Part shown: positions 20,064 to 28,033 of the stretch, piece by piece | Layout: each line of letters begins with the position of its first letter | Numbering within the stretch: the stretch's first letter is position 1 | Assembly (NCBI RefSeq): GCF_010907035.1 | Contig: NZ_QUMK01000001.1 | Coordinates: 1 to 64,000, forward strand | Length of the DNA stretch: 64,000 nucleotides | Origin: Rhodopseudomonas sp. BR0M22 | GTDB lineage: Bacteria > Pseudomonadota > Alphaproteobacteria > Rhizobiales > Xanthobacteraceae | Direction of reading: 5' to 3' | Notes under the pieces: model-generated | Seen by the model: the letters and a program-made list of their open reading frames with translations, nothing else | Databases searched by the model: none | What the model was told of the DNA's origin: nothing | Made by a program: the position numbers and the translations under genes

Positions 20064-20870
20064 ATGCGCGATTTCCGCGACGCAAAGGCCATGGCGCAGA
20101 CACTGCGCGAGGCCATCAAGCCGAAAGCCGAACTCACCCGAAGTGAGAGCCTGGAGCTGATAGCCAAGGTTCTGGGCTGCCAGAACTGGAATGTGCTGTC
20201 GGCGGCCGTCCAGTCGGCAGGGCAGCCGAGGCGAAGCTCCGAGCGCGAGGAGGTTCGGCTCGATCCGGCGATCCTGGATCGCTACGTCGGTTTCTATGAG
20301 CTCGCCAATCAGGGCGTGATGACGATCAGCCGCGAAAGCGGACGGTTGGTGTCGCGACTGAGCGGGCAGCCGAGCGTACCGCTGTTCGCCGAGAGTCCGA
20401 CGCGGTTCTTTGCCGAGGTGGTCGACGCCCAGATCAGTTTCGTGACGGATGCTTCGGGCGTGGCACAATCGCTGGTGCTGCATCAGAACGGCCTCGACAT
20501 TCCGATGCCGCGCATCGATGCGGACCAGGCTCGGCGCATCGAACAGCAGCTCGCCGAGAAACTGACGAGTCATCTGCCGAGCGCCGGCACGGAAAATGCG
20601 CTGCGCCGACTGATCGATGGAATCCGCAGTGGTCAGCCGCGCTACGACGAGATGACGGAAGCGCTGGCCAGCGCCACCAGACAGCAACTGGCAACGCTAC
20701 ACGAAGAGATCGGCGAGGCCGGACCGGCTCGTTCGGTCGAGTTCGTCGGCGTCGGCAATGGCGGCGTTGATGTCTATCTGGTGCAGCACGAGCGGCGGCC
20801 GTTGTATTGGCGGATCGGCCTCGATGGCCGCGGCGCGATTTCGACCGCGTGGGTCGCGCCGGGGCTTTAA
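20064..20870 (+). CDS. Glyoxalase-superfamily-related protein with C-terminal beta domain
   Basis: A 268-residue soluble protein. The N-terminal 50 residues match the helical domain called glyoxalase-related (RDFRDAKAMAQTLREAIKPK, then SESLELIAKVLGCQNWNVLSA), common in alphaproteobacteria. A DUF3471-like segment follows (LDRYVGFYELANQGVMTISRE; LSGQPSVPLFAESPTRFFAE; DASGVAQSLVLHQNG), as found after beta-lactamase-fold hydrolases. A third part (about 170-268) is unassigned. AGAGGG fits ATG 20064 better than the adjacent ATG 20061. Function is unknown; no catalytic metal site was seen. Confidence 0.8.
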   Translation: MRDFRDAKAMAQTLREAIKPKAELTRSESLELIAKVLGCQNWNVLSAAVQSAGQPRRSSEREEVRLDPAILDRYVGFYELANQGVMTISRESGRLVSRLSGQPSVPLFAESPTRFFAEVVDAQISFVTDASGVAQSLVLHQNGLDIPMPRIDADQARRIEQQLAEKLTSHLPSAGTENALRRLIDGIRSGQPRYDEMTEALASATRQQLATLHEEIGEAGPARSVEFVGVGNGGVDVYLVQHERRPLYWRIGLDGRGAISTAWVAPGL

Positions 20871-20922
20871 GGCTCGAAGCGGCAGCACTCCGAAGTGCTG
20901 CCCGATGATGGATTGTCCGGCG

Positions 20923-21789
20923 TCATCGAGGAGGCTGGCCCAGAGCGGGGCTCAGTGCATCGATGACGCTGGCAAGCTGCATTTCGCGCTCGCCGGCGGC
21001 CATGGTTCGCTTCAAGACGTCGAGCACGATGGCGGCGGCGCGACGGGCCGCATCGACCAGACTGAGATTGCGGGCGAGGCCCGCGGTGAGAAGGCCGGTG
21101 TAGAGATCGCCCGTTCCCGCCGCTGCCAGCTCCAGGTGCGGCGAGGCTAGTCGGGTCGAGGTCCCGCCCTCGAACACGATGTTCTCGAGCGCGTCGTCCG
21201 GCGTATCCGCCAGCCTGCAACTGGTGACAACGACACGGGCTCCCCGCCAAGCCTGCATCTTGTCGACCGTGGCCTTGAGCTCGGACCATGTCGCCAGCGG
21301 GTGGCCGGCGATCAGTCCGGCCTCGAAATGGTTTGGCGTCAGCAGATCAGCGAGCGGGACGAGTTCGTTGCAAATGCACGCGGAAACCTCATCGGGAACG
21401 AACACCCCGACATGGGAATCTCCCATCACCGGATCGCAGATATAAGTGATGGCAGGATTGAGTTGTCGGGCGCGTTTGACGAAAGCGGCTACCACCTCGC
21501 CGTTGGCGCTGGAGCCGAGATAGCCGGACACGATGTAGCGGCTGGTTTCGATCAGCCCGCGTTCTTCGATCCCGCGCAGCAATTCGCCGACCAGCTCGGC
21601 GTCCAACACCCGGCCGCGCGTGCTACCGAGACCCGGATGATTGGAGAGCAGCGTCGTCGGCACCGCCGCCACGTTCAGCCCGTGCGCCTGCATCGGCAGA
21701 ACGGCGGCGCTGTTGCCGACGTGGCCGTGCACGACCTGGCTTTGGATCGAGATGATGGAAGTCGTCATCGGCGCTGTCTCGTGGTTCAT
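20923..21789 (-). CDS. pdxY: Pyridoxal kinase
   Basis: PdxY phosphorylates pyridoxal (and poorly pyridoxine or pyridoxamine) to pyridoxal phosphate, the salvage route of vitamin B6. The protein has 288 residues. The N-terminal signature is ISIQSQVVHGHVGNSAAVLPMQ, then VSGYLGSS, then CDPVMGD, then LLTPNHFEA. The C-terminal anion hole and catalytic Asp are in AAGTGDLYTGLL. The start overlaps the stop of the upstream BenE-like transporter gene by 4 bases (ATGA), so the two are translated together. This coupling is the main argument that the transporter carries a B6 vitamer. Confidence 0.95.
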   Translation of the reverse strand: MNHETAPMTTSIISIQSQVVHGHVGNSAAVLPMQAHGLNVAAVPTTLLSNHPGLGSTRGRVLDAELVGELLRGIEERGLIETSRYIVSGYLGSSANGEVVAAFVKRARQLNPAITYICDPVMGDSHVGVFVPDEVSACICNELVPLADLLTPNHFEAGLIAGHPLATWSELKATVDKMQAWRGARVVVTSCRLADTPDDALENIVFEGGTSTRLASPHLELAAAGTGDLYTGLLTAGLARNLSLVDAARRAAAIVLDVLKRTMAAGEREMQLASVIDALSPALGQPPR

Positions 21790-23018
21790 TTCGCTGCCGC
21801 CTCAGTCACCCGGCGATCAGTGGTCGCGCGATAAGGCATCCGGCCGTTGAGCACAACATAGGCGAGTCCACCGATCACCAGGCCCCAGAATGCTCCGCCA
21901 ATGCCGAGCAGTTTGATATTCGCGGCGGACGCCAGAAAGGTGATCAATGCGGCCTCCCGCGAGGTCGGATCTGCCATCGCCCCGGCAAGACTGCCGCCGA
22001 TGGTGCCGAGCAGGGCGAGGCCGGCGAGGGTGGTGATGAAGGCGGCGGGAAAAGCCATAAACACCGCAGCGAGCGTGACGCCGAACACGCCGACCAGCAC
22101 ATAGAAGCAGCCCGCCGCGATGCCGGCAATCCATCTCTTGGACGGGTCTTCGTGGGCTTCCCGGCCGGTGGCGATCGCAGCGGTGATCGCGGCGATGTTG
22201 AACGCGTGCGAGCCGAACGGCGCCATGATCAGCGAGCCGAGGCCGGTGACGGTCACGATCGGATTGGCGCTGGTCTTGAACCCGTCGTTCCGCAACACCA
22301 ACATCCCCGGCATGTATTGACCGGTGAGCGTGATCAGGAACAGCGGCAGCGCGACCGACAGTAGGGCGTTGAGCGAAAACTCCGGCATGCTGAACACCGG
22401 TGCCGCGAACACGAGCTTGAGGCCGGACAGATCGACACGGCCTTGCGTCAGCAGGAACGCGAGGCCGAGCAGCAAAATCCCGACCACGGCGTAGCGCGCG
22501 GAGAACCGCTTGAATGCGACGTAAGCGGCGATCAGCAGACCGACCAGCCACGGATCGACGCTGGCGCCGCCGAAAGCGCCGATGCCGAATTGCAACAGAA
22601 TGCCGGCGAGCAGGCCCGATGCGATTCCGGGCGGAATCAGACGGATCACCTTCTCAAAATAGCCGGACAGGCCGAGCAGGACGAACGCAGCCGCCGAGAT
22701 CATGTAGGCGCCGATCGCCTCCGCATACGGCGTCGTCGCCAAAGCGGTGACCAGGAATGCGGCCGCCGGAGTGGACCAGGCCGTGATGATCGGCTCGCGA
22801 TAGTGCAGGCTGAGGAATAGCCCGGTCAGTCCGACTCCGATCGAAATCGACCAGACCCACGATGCCGTCAGCTCAGGACTGAGGCCGGCGATTTTGGCGG
22901 CCTGAAACACCAGGATGAAGGTGCCGCCGTAGTTGACGATCACGGAAATCAGGCCGGCGACGATCGGGTGGGTGAGGTCGCCGAGGCGGACCGGAGAAGA
23001 CGGAGGGCGGGAGGTCAT
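21786..23018 (-). CDS. BenE-family membrane transporter (candidate B6 vitamer importer)
   Basis: A 410-residue BenE-family permease with about 12 hydrophobic segments (PIVAGLISVIVNYGGTFILV near residue 19, VGLTGLFLSLHYREPIITAW, LLLGLAFLLTQ, GCFYVLVGVFGVTLAAVFMA). BenE-type features visible are HYREPIITAWSTPAAAFLV and GSHAFNIAAITAAIATG with EAHEDPSKRW. The family is named for benzoate/H+ symport, but no aromatic degradation gene is nearby. Downstream and overlapping is pdxY; upstream and divergent is a MocR/PdxR-type regulator. The start is ATG 23018 with AGAGGA before it. Benzoate transport cannot be excluded from sequence alone. Confidence 0.9.
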   Translation of the reverse strand: MTSRPPSSPVRLGDLTHPIVAGLISVIVNYGGTFILVFQAAKIAGLSPELTASWVWSISIGVGLTGLFLSLHYREPIITAWSTPAAAFLVTALATTPYAEAIGAYMISAAAFVLLGLSGYFEKVIRLIPPGIASGLLAGILLQFGIGAFGGASVDPWLVGLLIAAYVAFKRFSARYAVVGILLLGLAFLLTQGRVDLSGLKLVFAAPVFSMPEFSLNALLSVALPLFLITLTGQYMPGMLVLRNDGFKTSANPIVTVTGLGSLIMAPFGSHAFNIAAITAAIATGREAHEDPSKRWIAGIAAGCFYVLVGVFGVTLAAVFMAFPAAFITTLAGLALLGTIGGSLAGAMADPTSREAALITFLASAANIKLLGIGGAFWGLVIGGLAYVVLNGRMPYRATTDRRVTEAAAK

Positions 23019-23063
23019 GCGGTCGCAATCCTCTGCTGGAAGCCAGACGAGCTGGATGGATTG

Positions 23064-23090
23064 ACATCTAGCCAATAGGTGGCCTGATGT
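23064..23090. promoter_or_regulatory. 27-bp dyad operator candidate, transporter / regulator
   Basis: A symmetric site ACATC-N2-GCC-N7-GGC-N2-GATGT with all eight outer and inner pairs matching (ACATC 23064-23068, GCC 23071-23073, GGC 23081-23083, GATGT 23086-23090). It lies in the 105-bp gap between two divergent genes and overlaps a TTGACA (23061-23066) that could be a -35 box of the regulator gene. It is a natural candidate for the MocR-type regulator's binding site. Confidence 0.6.
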
Positions 23091-23123
23091 ACCCGGCCAT
23101 TCTTCGCCATAGAGGCAGACCAT

Positions 23124-24614
23124 TTGTTCAAGCACTCGCAGCTCGAATCCGTCAAAGCCTGGGTCGCGCATCCGGCCCACGCGGCGATGCCGCTGCACGC
23201 TCGGGTGCAGCGAGCCATCCGACAACTGATCGTCGAAGGTGCGCTGGGGGCAGGCAAGCCGCTGCCTGCATCCCGCGCGCTTGCGCAATCATTGGGGGTG
23301 TCGCGCGATACGATCGAAGCGGCTTACGGCCAGCTGCATGCGGAGGGTTTCATCGAGCGGCGGGTGGGCAGCGGCAGCTTCGTGTCGGAGATGACGGAGT
23401 TCGCACCGGGCCGGCGGCTGTCGCAGCGGGACGCGCTGAGCCGCAACCAGGCGCCGAAACTCAGCAAGCGCGGCGCTGCGATGTTCGGCGGCGGCGGCGT
23501 TCGCGAGCAGCTATCGCCGCGGCCGTTCGTCCATGGTGTGCCCGAAACACGCACCTTTCCAGTTCAGCTCTGGGATCGCCTGGAACGCCAAGTCAGAAAG
23601 GAGCTGGGTGTTCAGACGCTGCTTCACTGCGATCCGCAGGGCACCGAGCCGCTTCGCCGCGCGATCGCCGACTACGTAAATCTCGAGCGCGGCGGACGCG
23701 CTTCGGCGGAGCGGGTTCTGGTGCTCACCAGTTCGCAGCAGGCGATGTCGCTGTGCGCGAATGTGCTGTTCGATCCCGGGGATCGTATCTTCATTGAGGA
23801 CCCGGCCTATTACGGCGCGCGTAAGGCGTTCGATGCTGCGGGTCTGGAGTGCGTTCCGATTCCGGTCGATCGGCAGGGTCTTATCGTCGAACAGATCACG
23901 GCCCAGCCGCGCCGCGCCAAGGCCGTCTTTCTCACGCCGTCCCACCAGTTTCCAACCGGCGCGACGCTGGCGCTGGATCGCCGTCTCGCACTGATCGAAT
24001 GGGCGGCGCGGCATCAGGCTTGGATCATCGAGGACGACTACGACAGTGAATTCCATTACGCCGGCAAGCCGACGGCCTGCGTGCAAGGTCTCGATCCGCA
24101 CGACCGGACCATCTACATCGGTACCTTCACCAAGTCTTTGTTTCCGGGCTTGCGGATCGGTTACGTCGTGTTGCCGCCTCAGCTCGTGATGCCTATGACC
24201 GTCGCCCGCACGCTGCTGGACGGTCACAGCGCCTCGATGGCACAGTTCACGCTGGCGCGTTTTATGGAAGGCGGACATTTCGGCGCACATGTTCGCACGA
24301 TGCGCGGCGTCTATGCCGAGCGCCTCGACGTGCTGGCCCGTTTCGTCGGCAAGCATCTGTCCGACTTCGTCGCGCCACGTATTCCGGTCGGCGGCCTGCA
24401 ACTCCCTTGTATGCTGACATGTGACCTGCCTGAGCGAGCTGTGGTCGATGCCGCACGCAGCGCAGGGATCGAGCTGCTGGGGTTATCGGGGTTGCATCAC
24501 GCCCGGGACGGCGCGCCTGGCTTTTTGATGGGCTTTGCTGCCTACACGCCGCTCGAGATCGAGGCCGCCGTGAAGAAGCTCGCCAAAGTGCTACGGACAA
24601 TGACGAAACGCTAA
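23124..24614 (+). CDS. MocR/PdxR-family transcriptional regulator
   Basis: A 496-residue GntR-type winged helix (about residues 12-82: [50 protein letters not shown]) fused to a fold-type I aminotransferase-like domain (about 125-490). The domain keeps the PLP lysine in [10 protein letters not shown] (about Lys337) and the Asp of [10 protein letters not shown]. MocR regulators sense PLP or its adducts; PdxR members control B6 synthesis and salvage, others GABA or taurine use. The start is TTG 23124 after AGAGG; the next in-frame ATG is residue 22, inside the helix-turn-helix domain. Its gene context points to the PdxR group (inference). Confidence 0.92.
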   Translation: MFKHSQLESVKAWVAHPAHAAMPLHARVQRAIRQLIVEGALGAGKPLPASRALAQSLGVSRDTIEAAYGQLHAEGFIERRVGSGSFVSEMTEFAPGRRLSQRDALSRNQAPKLSKRGAAMFGGGGVREQLSPRPFVHGVPETRTFPVQLWDRLERQVRKELGVQTLLHCDPQGTEPLRRAIADYVNLERGGRASAERVLVLTSSQQAMSLCANVLFDPGDRIFIEDPAYYGARKAFDAAGLECVPIPVDRQGLIVEQITAQPRRAKAVFLTPSHQFPTGATLALDRRLALIEWAARHQAWIIEDDYDSEFHYAGKPTACVQGLDPHDRTIYIGTFTKSLFPGLRIGYVVLPPQLVMPMTVARTLLDGHSASMAQFTLARFMEGGHFGAHVRTMRGVYAERLDVLARFVGKHLSDFVAPRIPVGGLQLPCMLTCDLPERAVVDAARSAGIELLGLSGLHHARDGAPGFLMGFAAYTPLEIEAAVKKLAKVLRTMTKR

Positions 24615-24768
24615 GCCAGCGACGCGTCCCGCTGCGTTCAAATGGTTGGGTCGAGAGCCCAGAATTGGAGGGGATGTCCAGACCGAACCCGTGCTAGGTG
24701 CTGAGTATCGAAGCCGCAAGCACTCTTCGCTGCGCGCGGCACAGTCGTCCAGGTCAAGGAGATCAGCC

Positions 24769-26073
24769 ATGGGCACATCGGTCGCGCCGTTCCCCGTTCC
24801 CTCTCTCACATATCCGGGGGTAAGCGCCGCCCGGTTGGTCGCGGCCGATCACGCTGTTGCTGCCGCGATCATCGACGAAGAAGCCCGTCAGCGCGAATCT
24901 ATCGAGCTGATCGCCTCGGAGAATTTCGTCAGCAGGGCGGTTCTCGATGCGCAGGGATCGGTGCTGACCAACAAATATGCCGAAGGCTATCCGCATCGTC
25001 GCTACTACGGCGGTTGCGCGCATGTGGACGCTGTCGAAGATCTGGCGATCGCGCGCGTCAATCAGCTGTTCGGCAGCGCCCACGCCAACGTCCAGCCGCA
25101 TTCGGGAAGCCAGGCCAATCAGGCGGTGTTTCTCGCGTTGCTCGCACCCGGTGATACGATCCTCGGCCTGGATCTGAAGGCCGGCGGCCATCTGACTCAT
25201 GGCGCAGCGGTCAACATGTCTGGCCGCTGGTTCAAGGCTGTCAGCTATGGGGTCGACCCCGATACCCATCGCATCGACATGGATCGGGTCGCCGAGCTTG
25301 CGCGCCAGCACCGGCCACGGCTGCTGATTGCCGGTGGCTCGGCCTATCCGCGGATCATGGATTTCGGCCGCTTCCGCAAGATCGCCGACGAGGTCGGGGC
25401 GATCCTGATGGTCGACATGGCGCATTTCGCGGGCCTTGTCGCTGGCGGCGTCTATCCGTCGCCCGTTCCTTTTGCCGATGTCGTCACCTCGACCACGCAC
25501 AAGACGCTCCGCGGGCCGCGCGGCGGGTTCGTTCTGACCAATGATGCGGACATTGCCAAGAAGATCAACTCGGCGACGTTCCCTGGGCTTCAGGGCGGCC
25601 CGCTGATGCATGTCATCGCCGGCAAGGCTGTCGCCTTTGGCGAAGCGCTGCAACCGGAATTCAAAGATTATGCGAAGGCCGTCGTCGAGAATTGCCGTGT
25701 CCTGGCCCAAGCGCTTGCGGATGGCGGACTGACGATCACCTCCGGCGGCACCGACTGCCATCTCGCCGTTGTCGACCTGCGGCCATTCGGCGTGACCGGC
25801 AATATCGCCGAGCAGGCCTTGGAGTCGGTGGGGATCACGCTCAACAAGAACGCAATTCCGAACGATCCGGAGAAGCCGATGGTGACGTCGGGCATTCGGG
25901 TCGGTACGGCCGCCGGCACGTCCCGCGGCTTCGGCGCGGACCAATATCGCGAGATCGCCAGCCTTGTGCTCGACACGCTGCACGCTGTCCGCGATGGGAC
26001 GTTGGACGCAGAGCGGATCGAGATCAACGCGCGTGTGCGCCGGCTCGTCGCGCGCTTTCCGCTGCCTTACTGA
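24769..26073 (+). CDS. Serine hydroxymethyltransferase family enzyme
   Basis: A PLP enzyme of 434 residues that interconverts serine/tetrahydrofolate and glycine/methylene-THF, or a close relative acting on alpha-methylserine. Family motifs are [11 protein letters not shown] (45-55), [15 protein letters not shown] (68-82), [23 protein letters not shown] and the PLP lysine in [14 protein letters not shown] (Lys245). GGHLTHG and the folate-region residues are present. The N-terminus is about 15 residues longer than in E. coli GlyA. AAGGAG lies 7 bases before ATG 24769. It is followed after 17 bases by the YggS-type gene. Probably a second SHMT besides the housekeeping copy (inference). Confidence 0.92.
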   Translation: MGTSVAPFPVPSLTYPGVSAARLVAADHAVAAAIIDEEARQRESIELIASENFVSRAVLDAQGSVLTNKYAEGYPHRRYYGGCAHVDAVEDLAIARVNQLFGSAHANVQPHSGSQANQAVFLALLAPGDTILGLDLKAGGHLTHGAAVNMSGRWFKAVSYGVDPDTHRIDMDRVAELARQHRPRLLIAGGSAYPRIMDFGRFRKIADEVGAILMVDMAHFAGLVAGGVYPSPVPFADVVTSTTHKTLRGPRGGFVLTNDADIAKKINSATFPGLQGGPLMHVIAGKAVAFGEALQPEFKDYAKAVVENCRVLAQALADGGLTITSGGTDCHLAVVDLRPFGVTGNIAEQALESVGITLNKNAIPNDPEKPMVTSGIRVGTAAGTSRGFGADQYREIASLVLDTLHAVRDGTLDAERIEINARVRRLVARFPLPY

Positions 26074-26090
26074 TCGGGACGCTTCGCATC

Positions 26091-26876
26091 ATGATGCCTG
26101 CCAGTGTCGAGCTCTCGCCGGACGAGGTCGCACGTTTCGGCGCCGATCCTGCCGTGGCCTTTGCCACGAACTTGGCGCTTGTTCGGGATCGCATCGCGGC
26201 AGCCTGCCAGCGCTGCGGGCGGCGCCCCGATGACGTGCGTCTTTTGCCCGTCACCAAAACTGTGCCGGCCAGTGTGCTTCGCCAAGCCTATGCGGCCGGC
26301 ATTTCCGATTTCGGCGAGAACAAGCTTCAGGAAGCCCGCGACAAGCGGGCTATCCTCGCGGATCTGCCGATCCGCTGGTCGATCATCGGCCACCTTCAAA
26401 CCAACAAGGTGAAGTATCTCGTCAGATTTGCCGACGAATTCCATGCCCTCGACAGTCTGCGCCTCGCAGATGAACTGAATCGTCGCCTGGATGCGGTGGG
26501 ACGGGACCTCGACGTGTTCGTGCAGGTCAACACCTCGGGCGAGGCGAGCAAGTACGGACTTTCGCCTGGTGATCTTGTTCCGTTCGTTCAGCGTTTGACC
26601 GAGTATCCGAGGCTCAAGCCACGCGGTCTGATGACGCTCGCGATCTTCAGTGCCGATGAAGAACGTGTTCGCAACTGCTTCCGGCTGCTCCGCGACCTGC
26701 GCGATCACGCCACCGACGTTCACCCCGGATTGACGCATCTGTCGATGGGCATGTCGGGTGATTTCGAGATCGCGATCGAGGAGGGGGCGACGGTGGTGCG
26801 GGTCGGACAGGCGATCTTTGGCGCCCGGCCGACCAGCGATCAGTACTACTGGCCGGAAATGAACGTCGATCGGTAG
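26091..26876 (+). CDS. YggS/PROSC-type PLP-homeostasis protein
   Basis: A 261-residue PLP-binding barrel protein of the YggS/PLPBP family, which binds PLP and buffers free PLP and amino/keto-acid pools without known catalysis. The PLP lysine is in LLPVTKTVPA (about Lys56). Other signatures are FGENKLQEA, WSIIGHLQTNKVKYLV, FVQVNTSGEASKYGL and LSMGMSGDFEIAIEEGATVVRVGQAIFG. An extra N-terminal segment of about 20 residues precedes the fold. The start is ATG 26091 or the adjacent ATG 26094; the ribosome-binding site is weak. The gene lies 17 bases after the SHMT gene, so they are probably cotranscribed. Confidence 0.94.
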   Translation: MMPASVELSPDEVARFGADPAVAFATNLALVRDRIAAACQRCGRRPDDVRLLPVTKTVPASVLRQAYAAGISDFGENKLQEARDKRAILADLPIRWSIIGHLQTNKVKYLVRFADEFHALDSLRLADELNRRLDAVGRDLDVFVQVNTSGEASKYGLSPGDLVPFVQRLTEYPRLKPRGLMTLAIFSADEERVRNCFRLLRDLRDHATDVHPGLTHLSMGMSGDFEIAIEEGATVVRVGQAIFGARPTSDQYYWPEMNVDR

Positions 26877-26892
26877 GTGCGGCAAAGCCGGG

Positions 26893-27270
26893 TCAGCGCA
26901 GCTCCTCGTCCCCGGGCGTCTGCTTGGCGCGCCGGACGATGTCGTCGATGTGCCCTTCTGCGGTGTCGCGGAACAGGGCTGCGCGCACCAGCAGCATCAG
27001 CGTCACTGGGGTGGTGATGGTAACAAAGCCGAGGATCAGCACCTCGTGCAGCAGCGGTCGCGACGCCAGCAGCGAGAAGCACAGCATCGATGCGCCGCAG
27101 ATGAAGGCGGTGCCGAGCGTAGTGCCGAGGGTCGGCGCGTGGGCGCGCTGATAGAACCCGTCGAGCCGCAGCATTCCGAGCGACCCGATCAGGGTAATGC
27201 CGGCGCCGAGCAGCAACAGCAGCGCCACGCACCACGCCGCCCAGGCCGGAAGTTCCGCCGCATGGGTCAT
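26893..27270 (-). CDS. phaG: Cation:proton antiporter subunit MrpG/PhaG
   Basis: A 125-residue subunit G of the multisubunit Mrp/Pha Na+(K+)/H+ antiporter, an inner-membrane complex. Three membrane spans are visible (CVALLLLLGAGITLIGSLGM, AFICGASMLCFSLLA, VLILGFVTITTPVTLMLLV) with the family motif GMLRLDGFYQRAHAPTLGTTLG between them. It is last gene of the operon. ATG 27270 overlaps the phaF stop by 4 bases. Confidence 0.93.
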   Translation of the reverse strand: MTHAAELPAWAAWCVALLLLLGAGITLIGSLGMLRLDGFYQRAHAPTLGTTLGTAFICGASMLCFSLLASRPLLHEVLILGFVTITTPVTLMLLVRAALFRDTAEGHIDDIVRRAKQTPGDEELR

Positions 27271-27548
27271 TCGATCACCTCGCCGCGCATCAGGAATTTG
27301 GCCAGTGCCACCGTACCGACGAAGCCGAGCAGGGCGATCACCAAGGCCGCTTCGAAATACACGTCGCTGCCGGTGCGGATGCCGACCGTCAACATCATCA
27401 GCATGGCGTTGACGTACAGCGTATCGAGTCCGAGCACGCGATCCTGGGCGCGCGGGCCGACCAGCATCCGATAGGCGGCGCAGGCCATGGCGACGGCGAG
27501 CATCATCTGCGCGATCACGACCGACCAAGTCAGAACCACACTGCTCAT
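27267..27548 (-). CDS. phaF: Cation:proton antiporter subunit MrpF/PhaF
   Basis: A 93-residue subunit F with three membrane spans. The conserved loop is YRMLVGPRAQDRVLGLDTLYVNAM. It overlaps phaE upstream and phaG downstream by 4 bases each. Confidence 0.93.
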   Translation of the reverse strand: MSSVVLTWSVVIAQMMLAVAMACAAYRMLVGPRAQDRVLGLDTLYVNAMLMMLTVGIRTGSDVYFEAALVIALLGFVGTVALAKFLMRGEVIE

Positions 27549-28033
27549 TCGAAGATCTCCAACAGCCGGCGTTCGTAGCGCCCTTTGATGCGTTCGACCC
27601 ACTCGCTCTCATCGACGAGATCGAGAACGTGAAGCTGCAGCACGCCGGTCTCCCGGGTGAAGTTCACCCATAGCGTGCCGGGCGTCGAGGTGATGATGCA
27701 GGCCAGCACCGCGAGCCCCTGACGGCTGCGCAGATCGAGCGGGATATCGACGAAGCCGGAGGTGATGTTGTTGCGCTGGCCGCCGAGGATGATGCTGCCG
27801 ACCGCGATATTCGACCGGATCACGTCGATCAGCACCAAGCCGGCGAGCTGGATGATCGCGCTCGGATTGCGCACGCGGTCGGCATCGGACTGCAACAACC
27901 GCAACAGCCAGCCGCCCATCAGGGCGAACAGGCTGCCGAGCAGGATCGGGCCGAGCGACAGGCTCTGGCTGAGCCACAGCCACATCGCCAGCAGGCACAG
28001 CGAGATCAGCGGAAACGGCAACAGCCTGGTCAT
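27545..28033 (-). CDS. phaE: Cation:proton antiporter subunit MrpE/PhaE
   Basis: A 162-residue subunit E. Two N-terminal membrane spans (PLISLCLLAMWLWLSQSL; GPILLGSLFALMGGWLL) are followed by a cytoplasmic domain with the family pattern LVLIDVIRSNIAVGSIIL and VLACIITSTPGTLWVNFT. The start ATG 28033 overlaps the phaD stop by 4 bases. Confidence 0.93.
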   Translation of the reverse strand: MTRLLPFPLISLCLLAMWLWLSQSLSLGPILLGSLFALMGGWLLRLLQSDADRVRNPSAIIQLAGLVLIDVIRSNIAVGSIILGGQRNNITSGFVDIPLDLRSRQGLAVLACIITSTPGTLWVNFTRETGVLQLHVLDLVDESEWVERIKGRYERRLLEIFE

